DNA of 64,000 bases from Primorskyibacter flagellatus. Its GTDB lineage: Bacteria > Pseudomonadota > Alphaproteobacteria > Rhodobacterales > Rhodobacteraceae. Below are positions 24,859 through 33,248 of the stretch, piece after piece (positions within the stretch are counted from its first letter, which is position 1; each line of letters begins with the position of its first letter). The position numbers and the translations under genes are program-made. The notes beneath the pieces are model-generated. The model ran no database searches. It was given only the letters and a program-made list of their open reading frames with translations, and had not been told where the DNA came from. Where the stretch lies: assembly GCF_014638275.1 (NCBI RefSeq), contig NZ_BMFJ01000001.1:1848338-1912337 (forward strand). Reading direction: 5' to 3'.

Positions 24859-25853
24859 CAGGCCTGCTCCTGTCTTGGCATGGCGGGGTCGGCGGGAAGG
24901 CCGGGGATCAGGGTCACATCGGGGCCGGCGGCACGGATGGCCGCGGCAAGGGCATCGCTACAGGGCCGACATGACAGATAGAGGACATGGCGCCCCCCGG
25001 CGGCCCGCTGCGCAAGAAGCTGCGGAAGCGGCGGCACGGTCGCGGTGTCGTGCAGTGTCAGGATGTCGGCCTCGCGCCGGGCGAGCTCAAGGACGGCGGG
25101 CGCAATGGCGGCGTCATGCACCACCACATCAACCTGATCGAGCGCGCGGCGGGTCTTCATCACGAGCAGGTCGGGATCGTCTGACCCGGTCCAGGCGAGC
25201 GTGACGCGCGCCCGCGTCCCCTGCCCCGCGAGATGCCGGTCGAGCAGAGCGGAGAGCGCCGTTTCGGGATTGGTCTGCTCCGCATGGGCTTTCGGGCCGG
25301 CGCGGTCAAACCAATCCGCCCAGAAGGCGCGGCGGGCCTCGCCATGCGGGAGCGCCTCGGCGCGGGTGCGGAACGCGGCAGCGGCCCTGGCCAGCGGCCC
25401 GGTCGAGGCGGGCAACTGTTCCTCGAGCGCCGCCTTGATCCTGCGGGCCAGCACGGGCGCGGCGCCTTCGGTACCGATGGCGACGGTAACGGGCGCGCGA
25501 TCCACCATGGCGGGCGTGATGAAGGCAGAGGCCGCGAGGTTGTCGACCACGTTGACCAGAACGCCGGCGGCGCGGGCGAAGGCCTCTGTCCGGGCGTCCA
25601 TCGCGTCGTCCTCGTCCGCCGCATAAACCAGCGTCGCGCCGGTCAGGTCGCCGGGGCGCAGGGCGCGGCGGATCAGCACCAGACGCCGCTGGCGGGCCCA
25701 GGTCTCGATCTCGGGCGCGGGGGCGTCGGCGTAGACCTCGATCCGGGCCGGGGTCTTCATCAGCAGCCGCAACTTGGCCAGCGCCGCAGCCCCGCCGCCC
25801 GACAGCAGGACACGGGTGCCCGCCATGGAGAGGAAGATCGGAAAGTGCTGCAT
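24858..25853 (-). CDS. cysG: Siroheme synthase-like protein with shortened methyltransferase domain
   Basis: Residues about 1-210 form the CysG N-terminal precorrin-2 dehydrogenase/sirohydrochlorin ferrochelatase domain: VLLSGGGAAALAKLRLL (NAD fold), NVVDNLAASAFITPAMVDR, and VAIGTEGAAPVLARRIKA. Residues 225-331 begin like the uroporphyrinogen methyltransferase domain (TGSDDPDLLVMKTRRAL) but stop about 150 residues early. The normally conserved glycine-rich motif is degraded to VLYLSCRPCSD. Full CysG is about 460 residues. Methylation is therefore probably done by another enzyme elsewhere. It is first in the operon and divergent from the Lrp-type gene. Confidence 0.88.
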   Translation of the reverse strand: MQHFPIFLSMAGTRVLLSGGGAAALAKLRLLMKTPARIEVYADAPAPEIETWARQRRLVLIRRALRPGDLTGATLVYAADEDDAMDARTEAFARAAGVLVNVVDNLAASAFITPAMVDRAPVTVAIGTEGAAPVLARRIKAALEEQLPASTGPLARAAAAFRTRAEALPHGEARRAFWADWFDRAGPKAHAEQTNPETALSALLDRHLAGQGTRARVTLAWTGSDDPDLLVMKTRRALDQVDVVVHDAAIAPAVLELARREADILTLHDTATVPPLPQLLAQRAAGGRHVLYLSCRPCSDALAAAIRAAGPDVTLIPGLPADPAMPRQEQA

Positions 25854-25876
25854 CTGGCGGGCCTTCTTGCGCAGGA

Positions 25877-25906
25877 TTGACTTCCCTAGAAGATAGAAAA
25901 TAATTC
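25877..25906 (+). promoter_or_regulatory. Candidate promoter for the Lrp-type regulator
   Basis: TTGACT at 25877-25882 and TAATTC at 25901-25906 are separated by 18 bases in the 146-base divergent gap. The AT-rich stretch AGATAGAAAATAATT around the -10 could also hold a regulator site shared with the cysG side. Confidence 0.4.
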
Positions 25907-25999
25907 CCCCTTGGCACCAGTATGCTGCCCGAATAAGGACAGCGTTCCGGACAGGCGGATCAATCGGGTCGGAATCCCGTGAAGCAAAGGGAAATCGGA

Positions 26000-26461
26000 A
26001 TGGCGGACCGGATGGACGAACTCGACCGGAAAATCCTTTTGCAGCTGCAGAAGGACACCACCCCGTCGATCGAGGAAATCGCCCGCTCCGTCGGGTCTTC
26101 GAAGACGCCGGTCTGGAACCGGATCCGGAAGATGCGCGAGAAGGGAATCATTACGAGGGAGGTGGCGATCCTCGACGCCGACGCGCTTGGGTTCGAGGCC
26201 TGTTTCTTCGTTCTGATCCGCACGTCCGAGCATGACGCCGGGTGGCAGAAAGCCTTCCTGAAGGCGCTGCGCGAACGGGCAGAAGTGCAGGAGGCGCATC
26301 GGCTGGCGGGCGACATCGACTACATCCTGAAAGTCCGGGTTCCGAATGCGCGCGCCTATGACGTGTTCTACCAGGCTCTGATCTCGGAGGTGAAAATCCA
26401 CAACGTGACGGCGCTGCTGTCGATGGAGGAGATCAAGTCGACCACGGCTCTGCCGTTGTAG
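26000..26461 (+). CDS. Lrp/AsnC family transcriptional regulator
   Basis: 153 residues: an N-terminal winged helix-turn-helix (DELDRKILLQLQKDTTPSIE, then VGSSKTPVWNRIRKMREKGI) and a C-terminal RAM ligand-binding domain (VQEAHRLAGDIDYILKVRV). The ATG at 26000 is preferred over 25979. It is transcribed away from the cysG-DUF2849-cysI-cysH-DUF934 operon, so it probably controls sulfate assimilation in response to an amino acid such as cysteine. That is an inference from position only. Confidence 0.93.
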   Translation: MADRMDELDRKILLQLQKDTTPSIEEIARSVGSSKTPVWNRIRKMREKGIITREVAILDADALGFEACFFVLIRTSEHDAGWQKAFLKALRERAEVQEAHRLAGDIDYILKVRVPNARAYDVFYQALISEVKIHNVTALLSMEEIKSTTALPL

Positions 26462-26526
26462 CCCCCCCGACCGCAGCCAGAAAAGCTGACCCTGTGGCGC
26501 GGGGCGGGCGTTGGCGCAATGCGGGG

Positions 26527-26817
26527 CTATTTCACCGGCACCGGCTCCAGCCGGAGGGGACCGCCCGGTTCCTCGCTTCGCGCAGGAGGGCGGTCGGCGG
26601 CGATGGCGCGTGGGTCGCCGGGGCGATGGTCGGGCGTTTCACCGGCCGAAAAGACGGCCGCGCCAAGGGCCCTGCGGATCCGCTCCGCGTCCTCGGGTAC
26701 GCCGGGCGCGGTCTCTGCCGGGCGGGTCGCGTGTCGCATCGGGGCGGGCAGCAGCGTCGCGGCCAGCACGCCGGCGGCCAGCGTCAGCACCATGAGAACC
26801 ATCCAGTTGCGATCCAT
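26527..26817 (-). CDS. Small single-pass membrane protein
   Basis: A 96-residue protein starting MDRNWMVLMVLTLAAGVLAATLL, one transmembrane segment, then a Pro/Ala/Arg-rich soluble tail (RPAETAPGVPEDAERIRRAL and onward). It resembles no family I recognise. The start at 26817 has a GGA-rich site upstream and puts the hydrophobic segment at the N-terminus. A longer frame from 26937 adds only basic low-information sequence. Confidence 0.55.
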   Translation of the reverse strand: MDRNWMVLMVLTLAAGVLAATLLPAPMRHATRPAETAPGVPEDAERIRRALGAAVFSAGETPDHRPGDPRAIAADRPPARSEEPGGPLRLEPVPVK

Positions 26818-26967
26818 CCCGGTCCTCCTGCCGCCGAGGGTCGCGCCCGATTCCGGACACTGCGGGAGGCTAGCGGATTTTCCGGCGGCAGACGAGCTTT
26901 CCCCGATTTGCCGCTTGAAAGAAGGCCTTCCCGGCACTAATTTGCACGCTCACGAAACATTGGCCAT

Positions 26968-26985
26968 AAGAGGACCAGAAACATA
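26968..26985 (+). promoter_or_regulatory. Ribosome-binding site and AUA start of infC
   Basis: AAGAGGA (26968-26974) lies 8 bases before ATA (26983-26985), the only codon that begins the conserved N-terminus of IF-3. The preceding in-frame stop is at 26938. No ATG, GTG or TTG occurs in frame between that stop and the ATG at 27118. Confidence 0.8.
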
Positions 26986-27528
26986 GCTCGCAGACCCCAC
27001 AACGCGCCGCCGACCCGCGACACCGGCCCCCGCGTCAACGACCGAATCCGCGCCCCCGAAATCCGGCTGATCGGCGCGGAAGGCGAAAACCTCGGCGTCG
27101 TCACGCCCGAACGGGCCATGGAACTGGCCGACCAGGCCGAGCTCGACCTTGTCGAGATTTCCCCGAACGCGACGCCGCCCGTCTGCAAGATCATGGACTT
27201 CGGCAAGTTCAAGTATGAACAGCAGAAGCGCGAATCCGAAGCCCGCAAGAACCAGAAGGTCATCGAGGTGAAGGAGGTGAAGTTCCGCCCCAACACCGAC
27301 ACACATGACTATCAGGTCAAGATGCGCTCGGTCGAGAAATTCCTCGGCAATGGCGACAAGGTGAAGGTCACCCTGCGCTTCCGGGGCCGCGAGATGGCCC
27401 ACCTGAACCTCGGTCGCGAACTGCTTGAACGGGTGGCGGAAGACATCAAGGAAATAGGCAAGGTCGAGAACATGCCGAAGATGGAAGGCCGTCAGATGAT
27501 CATGATGATCGGGCCGATGTCGAAGTAA
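26983..27528 (+). CDS. infC: Translation initiation factor IF-3 with AUA start codon
   Basis: Binds the 30S subunit, prevents early 50S joining and checks the start codon. 181 residues if read from the ATA. The N-domain contains [15 protein letters not shown] and [20 protein letters not shown]; the C-domain contains [18 protein letters not shown] and [11 protein letters not shown], all diagnostic. Starting at the ATG (27118) would delete 45 residues including the conserved N-terminal strand. A non-AUG start is the classic basis of IF-3 autoregulation (AUU in E. coli). A strong terminator follows the gene. Confidence 0.96.
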   Translation: MARRPHNAPPTRDTGPRVNDRIRAPEIRLIGAEGENLGVVTPERAMELADQAELDLVEISPNATPPVCKIMDFGKFKYEQQKRESEARKNQKVIEVKEVKFRPNTDTHDYQVKMRSVEKFLGNGDKVKVTLRFRGREMAHLNLGRELLERVAEDIKEIGKVENMPKMEGRQMIMMIGPMSK

Positions 27529-27560
27529 ACGGCACGGGCTTGTTCAGCCCCGTCTGACAC

Positions 27561-27590
27561 GAGCCGGCCCCTGGGCCGGCTCTTTGCTTT
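27561..27590 (+). terminator. Rho-independent terminator after infC
   Basis: GAGCCGGCCC (27561-27570), a CT loop and GGGCCGGCTC (27573-27582) form a perfect 10-bp stem followed by TTTGCTTT. It lies 33 bases after the infC stop. The convergent gene ends at 27618, so it may serve only infC. Confidence 0.85.
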
Positions 27591-27617
27591 TGCGGGGATC
27601 GGTCCACCTGGAGGGGA

Positions 27618-28622
27618 TCACGTCCGCTGGCGCGTCCTCGGCTGCGGGCGGGTCGGAATCTCCTTGAGCAGCCCGCCGACTCCCATTCCCGCAATGTCGT
27701 CGGCGGTCACCGCCACCCCGCAGACCACGCGCGACAGAACCCAGTCGGCCCCGTTCAGAGCGGGGGAGCGGGCGCATCCCGGCAGGCCGATCACCGGCCT
27801 TTCGCCAAGTGCACCGATGAACAGCAGGTTGCCCGGGTCCACCGGCATGCCGAAACGGTCCACCCTGCCCCCGGCGTCCCGCAGGGCCTCCGGCGCGACA
27901 TCGTGCGGGTCTGAGGTGGCGGAACCGGTCAGGATCAGCGTCAGGTCCGCCTGTGACGGAGTGGCAAGCGCCTGCCGGATCGCGTCCTGCCGGTGCGCCA
28001 CGGTCAGGACCTCCTCCAGCGTCAGGCCAAGCGCGTTCAGGCGGGTGCGGATGGCATCCACGCCCTTCTCCCCGGCCCCGCCGGGTATCTCGGTGACGAT
28101 CAGCTGGGCCGTTTGCAACACCGGTGGCAGCAGGCGGATCGCGGACGCTCCGCTCAGAAGCGCCTCTGCCTGTTCCACGGCCTCGCCGGGAAGGGCGTAG
28201 GCGATGATCTTGACGGTCGCGACCATCCCGCCAGGCGTCATCTGCTGGAAGGGCGGAACAGTGGCGAGGGTGAGCATGGGATCGATGCGGTTCAACGTAT
28301 CCAGCCGGGCGCGGTCCAACATCACAACCCCCGGACCGCGCGCGATCAGGTTGACGCGGCCGGTGAAGGGGGCCGTGACCTCCAGCCCCGCGTCCGACCC
28401 CGGAACCAGCGCGGCGGCAATACGCGCGGCGGCCTCGTCCTCGCCGATGTCGCCGGGCTCCGGGCGGGCGACGATGACCTCGGACAGACCGATGGCGCTG
28501 AGCGATGCGACATGCGCCGCGTCCAGCCGCTGCCCCTTGCGCAGGCGGCCCTTCTGCAGGGCGACCGAATGGGCCAGCACAGCGCCCTCCGCTTCCGCCA
28601 GCGGGACGGGGCCGAATTTCAC
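27618..28622 (-). CDS. MoeA-like molybdopterin-binding protein
   Basis: 334 residues. The central/C-terminal part has the MoaB/MogA-type molybdopterin-binding pattern: TEIPGGAGEKGVDAIRTRL, LTLILTGSATSDPHDVAPEAL and RPVIGLPGCARSPALNGADW. The N-terminus (PLAEAEGAVLAHS) resembles MoeA domain I. In many alphaproteobacteria this region is fused to a MobA/MocA-like nucleotidyltransferase; that half is absent here. The start is GTG (28620-28622), 1 base after the XdhC stop. It probably prepares or delivers molybdenum cofactor. Confidence 0.87.
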   Translation of the reverse strand: MKFGPVPLAEAEGAVLAHSVALQKGRLRKGQRLDAAHVASLSAIGLSEVIVARPEPGDIGEDEAAARIAAALVPGSDAGLEVTAPFTGRVNLIARGPGVVMLDRARLDTLNRIDPMLTLATVPPFQQMTPGGMVATVKIIAYALPGEAVEQAEALLSGASAIRLLPPVLQTAQLIVTEIPGGAGEKGVDAIRTRLNALGLTLEEVLTVAHRQDAIRQALATPSQADLTLILTGSATSDPHDVAPEALRDAGGRVDRFGMPVDPGNLLFIGALGERPVIGLPGCARSPALNGADWVLSRVVCGVAVTADDIAGMGVGGLLKEIPTRPQPRTRQRT

Positions 28623-28623
28623 C

Positions 28624-29589
28624 TCAGGCTCCCTTGCGCAGGACGCGGGTGATCTCCGCCATCACGGCAACGGCGATCTCGGACGGGGTGGCGGCGCCGA
28701 TGTCGAGCCCGACCGGGGCGTGGATGCGGGCGATTTCGTCCTCCGTGAACCCCTTCTGCGACAGCCGCTGGACCCGTTTGGCGTGGGTCCGGGTGGAGCC
28801 GAGCGCGCCGATGTAGAAGACGCCTGACCGAAGGCCGATCTCGAGCGCCGGGTCGTCGATCTTGGGGTCGTGAGTCAGCAGGACCAGCGCCGTGCGACTG
28901 TCGAGCTTGTCGCTTAACACCTCATCCGGATAGGCGTCCATCACCGTGTCGCCCGGAAAACGCGCCTGTGTCGCGAAGGCCGGGCGCGGGTCCACGATCA
29001 GCGGGTCGTAGCCCGCCAGCCGGGCGATCGGCGACAGGGCCTGCGCGATATGGACCGCGCCGACGATGGCCATGCGCAAGGGCGGGTTGTGGATGGCTAC
29101 GAATGTTGCGCCATCCTCGTCAAAGCCGGAGCGGTCCATGCGGAAACGTTCGGGATAAGCCTCTGCCCCGACGACGCGCCGTTCCCAGGTCTTCGTGTCC
29201 ACGACATAGGCGACGGGGCGACGGGCGGCGCGCGCGGCGACGAGATCGGCGAGAACCGACTCGGGCAGACCATGTTCCGCTCCAATCGGCTGAAGCTTGA
29301 TGCTGATGGTGCCGCCACAGGCCAGCCCGACAGCAAAGGCGTCGTCGTCGGACACGCCATAGGTCAGCAGGCGGCTCTCTCCGGTTTCCAGCGCCTCGAA
29401 AGCCTCGGTCACCACGGCGCCTTCGACACAACCTCCGGAGACGGAGCCGGCCAGGTCACCATCCCCCGACACAGCGAGAACCGCGCCGACGCGGCGGGGG
29501 GCGGAGCCCCAGGTCTCCACCACCGTCGCAAGGGCCGCGCCCTTGCCGGCGCGATGCCATTCCAGCGCCTTTTCGAGTGTGCCGTCCAT
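28624..29589 (-). CDS. XdhC/CoxF-type molybdoenzyme maturation factor
   Basis: 321 residues. The N-terminal XdhC-CoxI domain (LATVVETWGSAPRRVGAVLAV, VSGGCVEGAV) binds molybdenum cofactor. The C-terminal Rossmann-like domain has MAIVGAVHIAQALSPIARLAG and ALVLLTHDPKIDDPALE, then FYIGALGSTRTHAKR. XdhC factors insert sulfurated cofactor into xanthine dehydrogenase and CO dehydrogenase-type enzymes. The start at 29589 (MDGTLEKALEW) is preferred over 29631. No target enzyme is encoded in the window. Confidence 0.93.
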   Translation of the reverse strand: MDGTLEKALEWHRAGKGAALATVVETWGSAPRRVGAVLAVSGDGDLAGSVSGGCVEGAVVTEAFEALETGESRLLTYGVSDDDAFAVGLACGGTISIKLQPIGAEHGLPESVLADLVAARAARRPVAYVVDTKTWERRVVGAEAYPERFRMDRSGFDEDGATFVAIHNPPLRMAIVGAVHIAQALSPIARLAGYDPLIVDPRPAFATQARFPGDTVMDAYPDEVLSDKLDSRTALVLLTHDPKIDDPALEIGLRSGVFYIGALGSTRTHAKRVQRLSQKGFTEDEIARIHAPVGLDIGAATPSEIAVAVMAEITRVLRKGA

Positions 29590-29830
29590 GCCGGGGTCTC
29601 CTTCCTGCGCAGACCCGCGGAAGGGCCGCATGGCCCATATGTCGGGTTTCCGTCCGGCGGGTTCAAGGAAATCTTGACCAGTTTGCCCGAGGATGGAGTC
29701 GCGGCCCCGGCTTCACCCTTTCCGGAGCATCTTTCCCCAGAGGGGTCGCGCCTAGGCCGGACAGGACCCCCTGCCCGGCCATTTCGCCGCCCTGCGTGAC
29801 GCGGGGCGGAGGGGGCGGAAGCCTCCGGCG

Positions 29831-29894
29831 GGGATATTTTCAAAACCAAAGAAGGGCGGACGACTCCACCCTTCTTTGGTTTTGAAAATATCCC
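29831..29894. repeat. Perfect 26-bp inverted repeat made of two opposed post-stop elements
   Basis: The arm at 29831-29856 is exactly complementary to 29869-29894, with a 12-base loop. The right arm reads CCCTTCTTTGGTTTTGAAAA then TATCCC. Each arm is a copy of the post-stop element in opposite orientation. It lies in the 375-base gap between the OmpA-like gene and the XdhC gene, both on the minus strand; nothing else in this gap looks genic. A stable hairpin would form in either transcript. Confidence 0.85.
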
Positions 29895-29964
29895 GGGGGA
29901 GCCCGCAGGGCGGGGGCAGAGCCCCGATCCGGCGCGAGCCGGACCGGAGCGCTGCGGGTCGGGG

Positions 29965-31857
29965 TCAGCTGTCGGTCAGCAGATCGGTAATGCGGCGCAC
30001 GGCGGCGCGGCGGTTCTCGCGTTCCGCGCTGGCGGTCCGGACTTTCAGATCGGCCTCGCCGTAGCCCTGCACCACCATGTTTTCCGGCGGCACGTCGAAG
30101 TATTCGCTCAGCGCCAGAGCCACGCTTTCCGCGCGCCGGTCCGACAGGGCGAGGTTGTAGCTGGCGGAGCCGACGGCATCGGTGTGGCCCTCGATCAGAA
30201 AGACCTCGCGCGGGTTTGCCTCGATCCGTTCGCGCATCAGGGTGCCGAGCGTGGCAAGGTCCTGCGCTTCCTCGGGGCGGATGACGGCGGAACCGGTTTC
30301 GAAGTTGATGCTGTCGACGTCGATTTCAGGCACCAGCTGGCGCACCGCATTGATGTTGCGAACCTGGCTGAGCGAGAAGCGGCGGTCGACCTGTTCGGGC
30401 AGGCGCGCTTCGAGCGCGGCGCGCAGTTCGTCTTCCTGCGCCTGCTGGAAGTTGATCGAATTGCGCGACTGCGTGACCTGCGGCAGGGTATTCACGTCGA
30501 CCTGCTGCGCAACCTGCGTGTCGTCGAACAGGATCACGGCGGAGCCATCCGGCAGGATGCGCGTACGACGCAGCACGGTGCCGTCGGCGGCACGGATCGT
30601 TTCGATCTGCACGCCGTTCTCGCGGGTTGCCACGGTGCGGGTGGAGCCGTCGCTGAAGGCATAGGTCTTCACGTCGGTGCCCGGCTGGAACATCAGCGTG
30701 TCGTCGTTTTTCAGCACCTTGTAGCTGCCGTCCTGCTGCTGCACGACCACCCGGTCACCGGAGTTGGAGACAACCTGGCTGCCGTTCTTCAGCATGGAGC
30801 CGACAGCCAACGCACCAAGGCCGATCAGGGCCGCGCGGCCGAATTCGTCGAGCCCGGATTTCTGCTGCGTCTGTGCAGTCGTGGCTGACTCCGCACCGGC
30901 TGTCGTCGCGAATTCCTCCGAGGACGACCGCGCGGTGTCTTCGGTCACGGTTTGCTCGACGACCTCCGCGGCTTCGGCGTCGGCCTCGCTGGCGGTGGCG
31001 GCCATGCTGGTGGTCTGCGCCTCGGCCGATGCGGCTTCGGTCGCGGCCTGGCGGGCGGCCTTTTCCTCGGCGCTTTCAGAGCTCAGGGCGTCCAGTTTCT
31101 TCTGCAGCTCCTGCACCTGGGCTTCGAGCTGGTTCTGGTCGCCCGTCCCGGCCGCGGGGGCGGTTTCGGCAGTTGCGGTGTCCGGCGTCTGGTTACCCGA
31201 CACCTCCGCCTCGGTCCGCGCGGAGGCCTCGGCTTCGGTCGTGGGCTGCGTCTCGGGCGCGGCTTCGGTCGTGGCCGCACTTTGCGTATCCGTCGAGGCC
31301 TCTGCCTGCGGGGCGGGCGCTTCGGCCTGCGCGTCACCCTGGGCCGTGGTTCCGGCGGTGGCCTCCGGTGCCGGTTTCGGCACGGCAGCTTCGCCCTGTT
31401 CGCCGCCCTGCGCGGGGGCCTCGGCAGTGGCTTCGGTGTTGGCTTCGGTGTTGGCCTGCGCGTTGGCTTCGGCTTCGTCCGCGCCGGTCAGTTTCTCGAT
31501 ACCGCCGGTCACTGCGCCGACGGCGCGGCCGAGCATGGACTTGTCTTCTGCCGTGGCTTCGGGTGCGGCAGCTTCGGGCGCAACCTGGGCTTCGGCCTGC
31601 GCTTCGGGCGCAGCTTCCTGCTGCACAGGGGCTTCGGCCTCAGCTTCCGCGGTCGCGGTGGTCGCAGCCTCTGCCTGGGCCTTCTGGTCCGCCAGCTGCT
31701 TGCGCAGGGTGTCGAGTTCGGCCTCGGTCATGCCGGAAGTGTCGACGTTCAGTTCTGCCTCAAGCTCGGCTGCAGTCTGGGCGAGGGCCATGTGGGGCAC
31801 GGCGAGGCTGAGGCTCAGCACGATGGCTGTGGTCGATTTCAGGAAATTGGGTGTCAT
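29965..31857 (-). CDS. OmpA-family protein with long Ala/Glu/Thr-rich region
   Basis: 630 residues. A signal peptide (about 1-26, ending HMALAQ) leads into a low-complexity region (about 27-330) rich in Ala, Glu, Thr and Gln with short repeats such as ANTEANTEATAEA. A short hydrophobic stretch follows (AALIGLGALAVGSML), then a middle domain with DGSYKVLKNDDT, and a C-terminal OmpA domain (about 510-630) with EVFLIEGHTDAVGSASYNLALS and ENRRAAVRRI that binds peptidoglycan. The start at 31857 gives the best signal peptide. The architecture suggests a periplasm-spanning anchor. Confidence 0.9.
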   Translation of the reverse strand: MTPNFLKSTTAIVLSLSLAVPHMALAQTAAELEAELNVDTSGMTEAELDTLRKQLADQKAQAEAATTATAEAEAEAPVQQEAAPEAQAEAQVAPEAAAPEATAEDKSMLGRAVGAVTGGIEKLTGADEAEANAQANTEANTEATAEAPAQGGEQGEAAVPKPAPEATAGTTAQGDAQAEAPAPQAEASTDTQSAATTEAAPETQPTTEAEASARTEAEVSGNQTPDTATAETAPAAGTGDQNQLEAQVQELQKKLDALSSESAEEKAARQAATEAASAEAQTTSMAATASEADAEAAEVVEQTVTEDTARSSSEEFATTAGAESATTAQTQQKSGLDEFGRAALIGLGALAVGSMLKNGSQVVSNSGDRVVVQQQDGSYKVLKNDDTLMFQPGTDVKTYAFSDGSTRTVATRENGVQIETIRAADGTVLRRTRILPDGSAVILFDDTQVAQQVDVNTLPQVTQSRNSINFQQAQEDELRAALEARLPEQVDRRFSLSQVRNINAVRQLVPEIDVDSINFETGSAVIRPEEAQDLATLGTLMRERIEANPREVFLIEGHTDAVGSASYNLALSDRRAESVALALSEYFDVPPENMVVQGYGEADLKVRTASAERENRRAAVRRITDLLTDS

Positions 31858-31953
31858 AGTCTTGGTCCTTTCCATGCCGCGAACACGCGGGATTGAAAGG
31901 GCAACGCCGGGTCGGGCCGGGAAGTTCAATGTTATCGGATAGCGGCCGCGATT

Positions 31954-33210
31954 TCATGACCTTAGGGCGGCGATCAGGCGGTCCCTCTCGCCCCTGTCGT
32001 CGGGGCGGGAGAGGGCGGCGGCAAGGTCTTCGATCGCGGCGACGGAATGCCCGGCGCGGAAGCTGTCGACATGGGGCAGCATGGCAGCGATGCCGCGGGC
32101 CCGGGGCGCGAAGCCGTCCCACCTGAGCAGCGGGTTCAGCCAGATCAGGTGGCGGGCGGAGAGTTGGAGGCGCTGCATTTCGTGTGCGAGCGCGCCCGGA
32201 TCGCCGCGGTCGAGCCCGTCGGTAATCAGCAGCACCACCGCCCCCTGCCCCATGACCCGACGGGACCAGTCGCGGTTGAAGCTGTGCAGGCAGTCGCCGA
32301 TGCGGGTGCCGCCTTCCCAGTCCTGCGCCTCCGCCCCGGCAGCGGCGAGGGCCTGATCGACATCGCGGGTGCGCAGGTGGCGGGTGATGTTGGTCAGGCG
32401 GGTACCGAAGGTGAAGGCATGGACCTTGGCCCATCCCGCGCCCTTTTCGTTAGCGACGGCGTGCAGGAAATGCAGCACCATGCGGGAATATTGCGACATT
32501 GAGCCGGAGATGTCGCAGAGCGTGACCAGCGCGGGCCAGCGGTCGCGCGGCTTCGACCGGACGAGCGTGCGGAGGTCGCCGCCCTGGCGCATGGCTGCGC
32601 GCAGGGTGCGGGCGGCGTCGATACGCGCGCCGCGGGGGGAGGCCAGGCGGCGACGGGTCTTCAGCGGCTGCACCGGCAGGGTCAGCTTGGCCAGCATGCG
32701 TCTGGCGCGGGCGATCTCTTCGGTCGACATCTGTTCGAAGTCGAGCGAGCGGAGGCGCTCCTCCTCGGACATGGTGAGGGAGGCGTCGATTTCGATCCGG
32801 GTCTCTTCCTCGGGCGCCTCACGCTCCGGCGCGGGCTGGTCGGCACCGTCGAGCAGAGCCTCGGCGGCGCGCTTCTCTCCGGCTTCGGCGATGCGCTCTT
32901 CCTGCACGCCGCGGATGGCGGGCAGCATCATGGACATCATCTGCTCCATGTAACGCGGGTCGCGCCAGTAGAGCCGGAAGAGTTGAGAAAAGACCTGGCG
33001 GTGTTCCGGGCGGGAGACGAAGCAGGCGTGCAGGGTCCAGTAGAAGTCGCGTTTTTCCGTAAACCCCGCGGCCTCGACCGCGCGGATGGCGTCGAGCGTG
33101 CGGCCGGGGCCTATGGGCAGGCCGGCCTTGCGCAGGGCGCGGGCGAAATGGGTGATGTTGTCGGCGAGCTTCGGATTGTCCGGCAGGTCGAGGTCGGGAT
33201 ATTCAGGCAT
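31954..33210 (-). CDS. VWA-domain protein, CoxE type
   Basis: 418 residues. The N-terminal helical part (NITHFARALRKAGLPIGPGR) is typical of CoxE. An acidic linker (EREAPEEETRIEID) follows, and the C-terminal VWA domain has the metal site TLCDISGSMSQYS and ITDGLDRGDPG. CoxE proteins pair with MoxR-type AAA ATPases (CoxD) to mature or load metal centres of enzymes such as CO dehydrogenase. The MoxR gene is upstream, but a VOC gene has come between them. The start at 33210 is preferred over 33267. Confidence 0.93.
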   Translation of the reverse strand: MPEYPDLDLPDNPKLADNITHFARALRKAGLPIGPGRTLDAIRAVEAAGFTEKRDFYWTLHACFVSRPEHRQVFSQLFRLYWRDPRYMEQMMSMMLPAIRGVQEERIAEAGEKRAAEALLDGADQPAPEREAPEEETRIEIDASLTMSEEERLRSLDFEQMSTEEIARARRMLAKLTLPVQPLKTRRRLASPRGARIDAARTLRAAMRQGGDLRTLVRSKPRDRWPALVTLCDISGSMSQYSRMVLHFLHAVANEKGAGWAKVHAFTFGTRLTNITRHLRTRDVDQALAAAGAEAQDWEGGTRIGDCLHSFNRDWSRRVMGQGAVVLLITDGLDRGDPGALAHEMQRLQLSARHLIWLNPLLRWDGFAPRARGIAAMLPHVDSFRAGHSVAAIEDLAAALSRPDDRGERDRLIAALRS

Positions 33211-33248
33211 CGGCGCGCCGCGGGGGATTTTGCATCCCCCGCACCCCC

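Noticed and set aside
22822-24981. A 719-codon plus-strand frame opposite cysI
   Set aside because: Antisense shadow of a clearly conserved enzyme; no ribosome-binding site or recognisable domain.
27118-27528. infC starting at ATG 27118
   Set aside because: This would delete the conserved N-terminal 45 residues of IF-3; the ATA at 26983 restores them.
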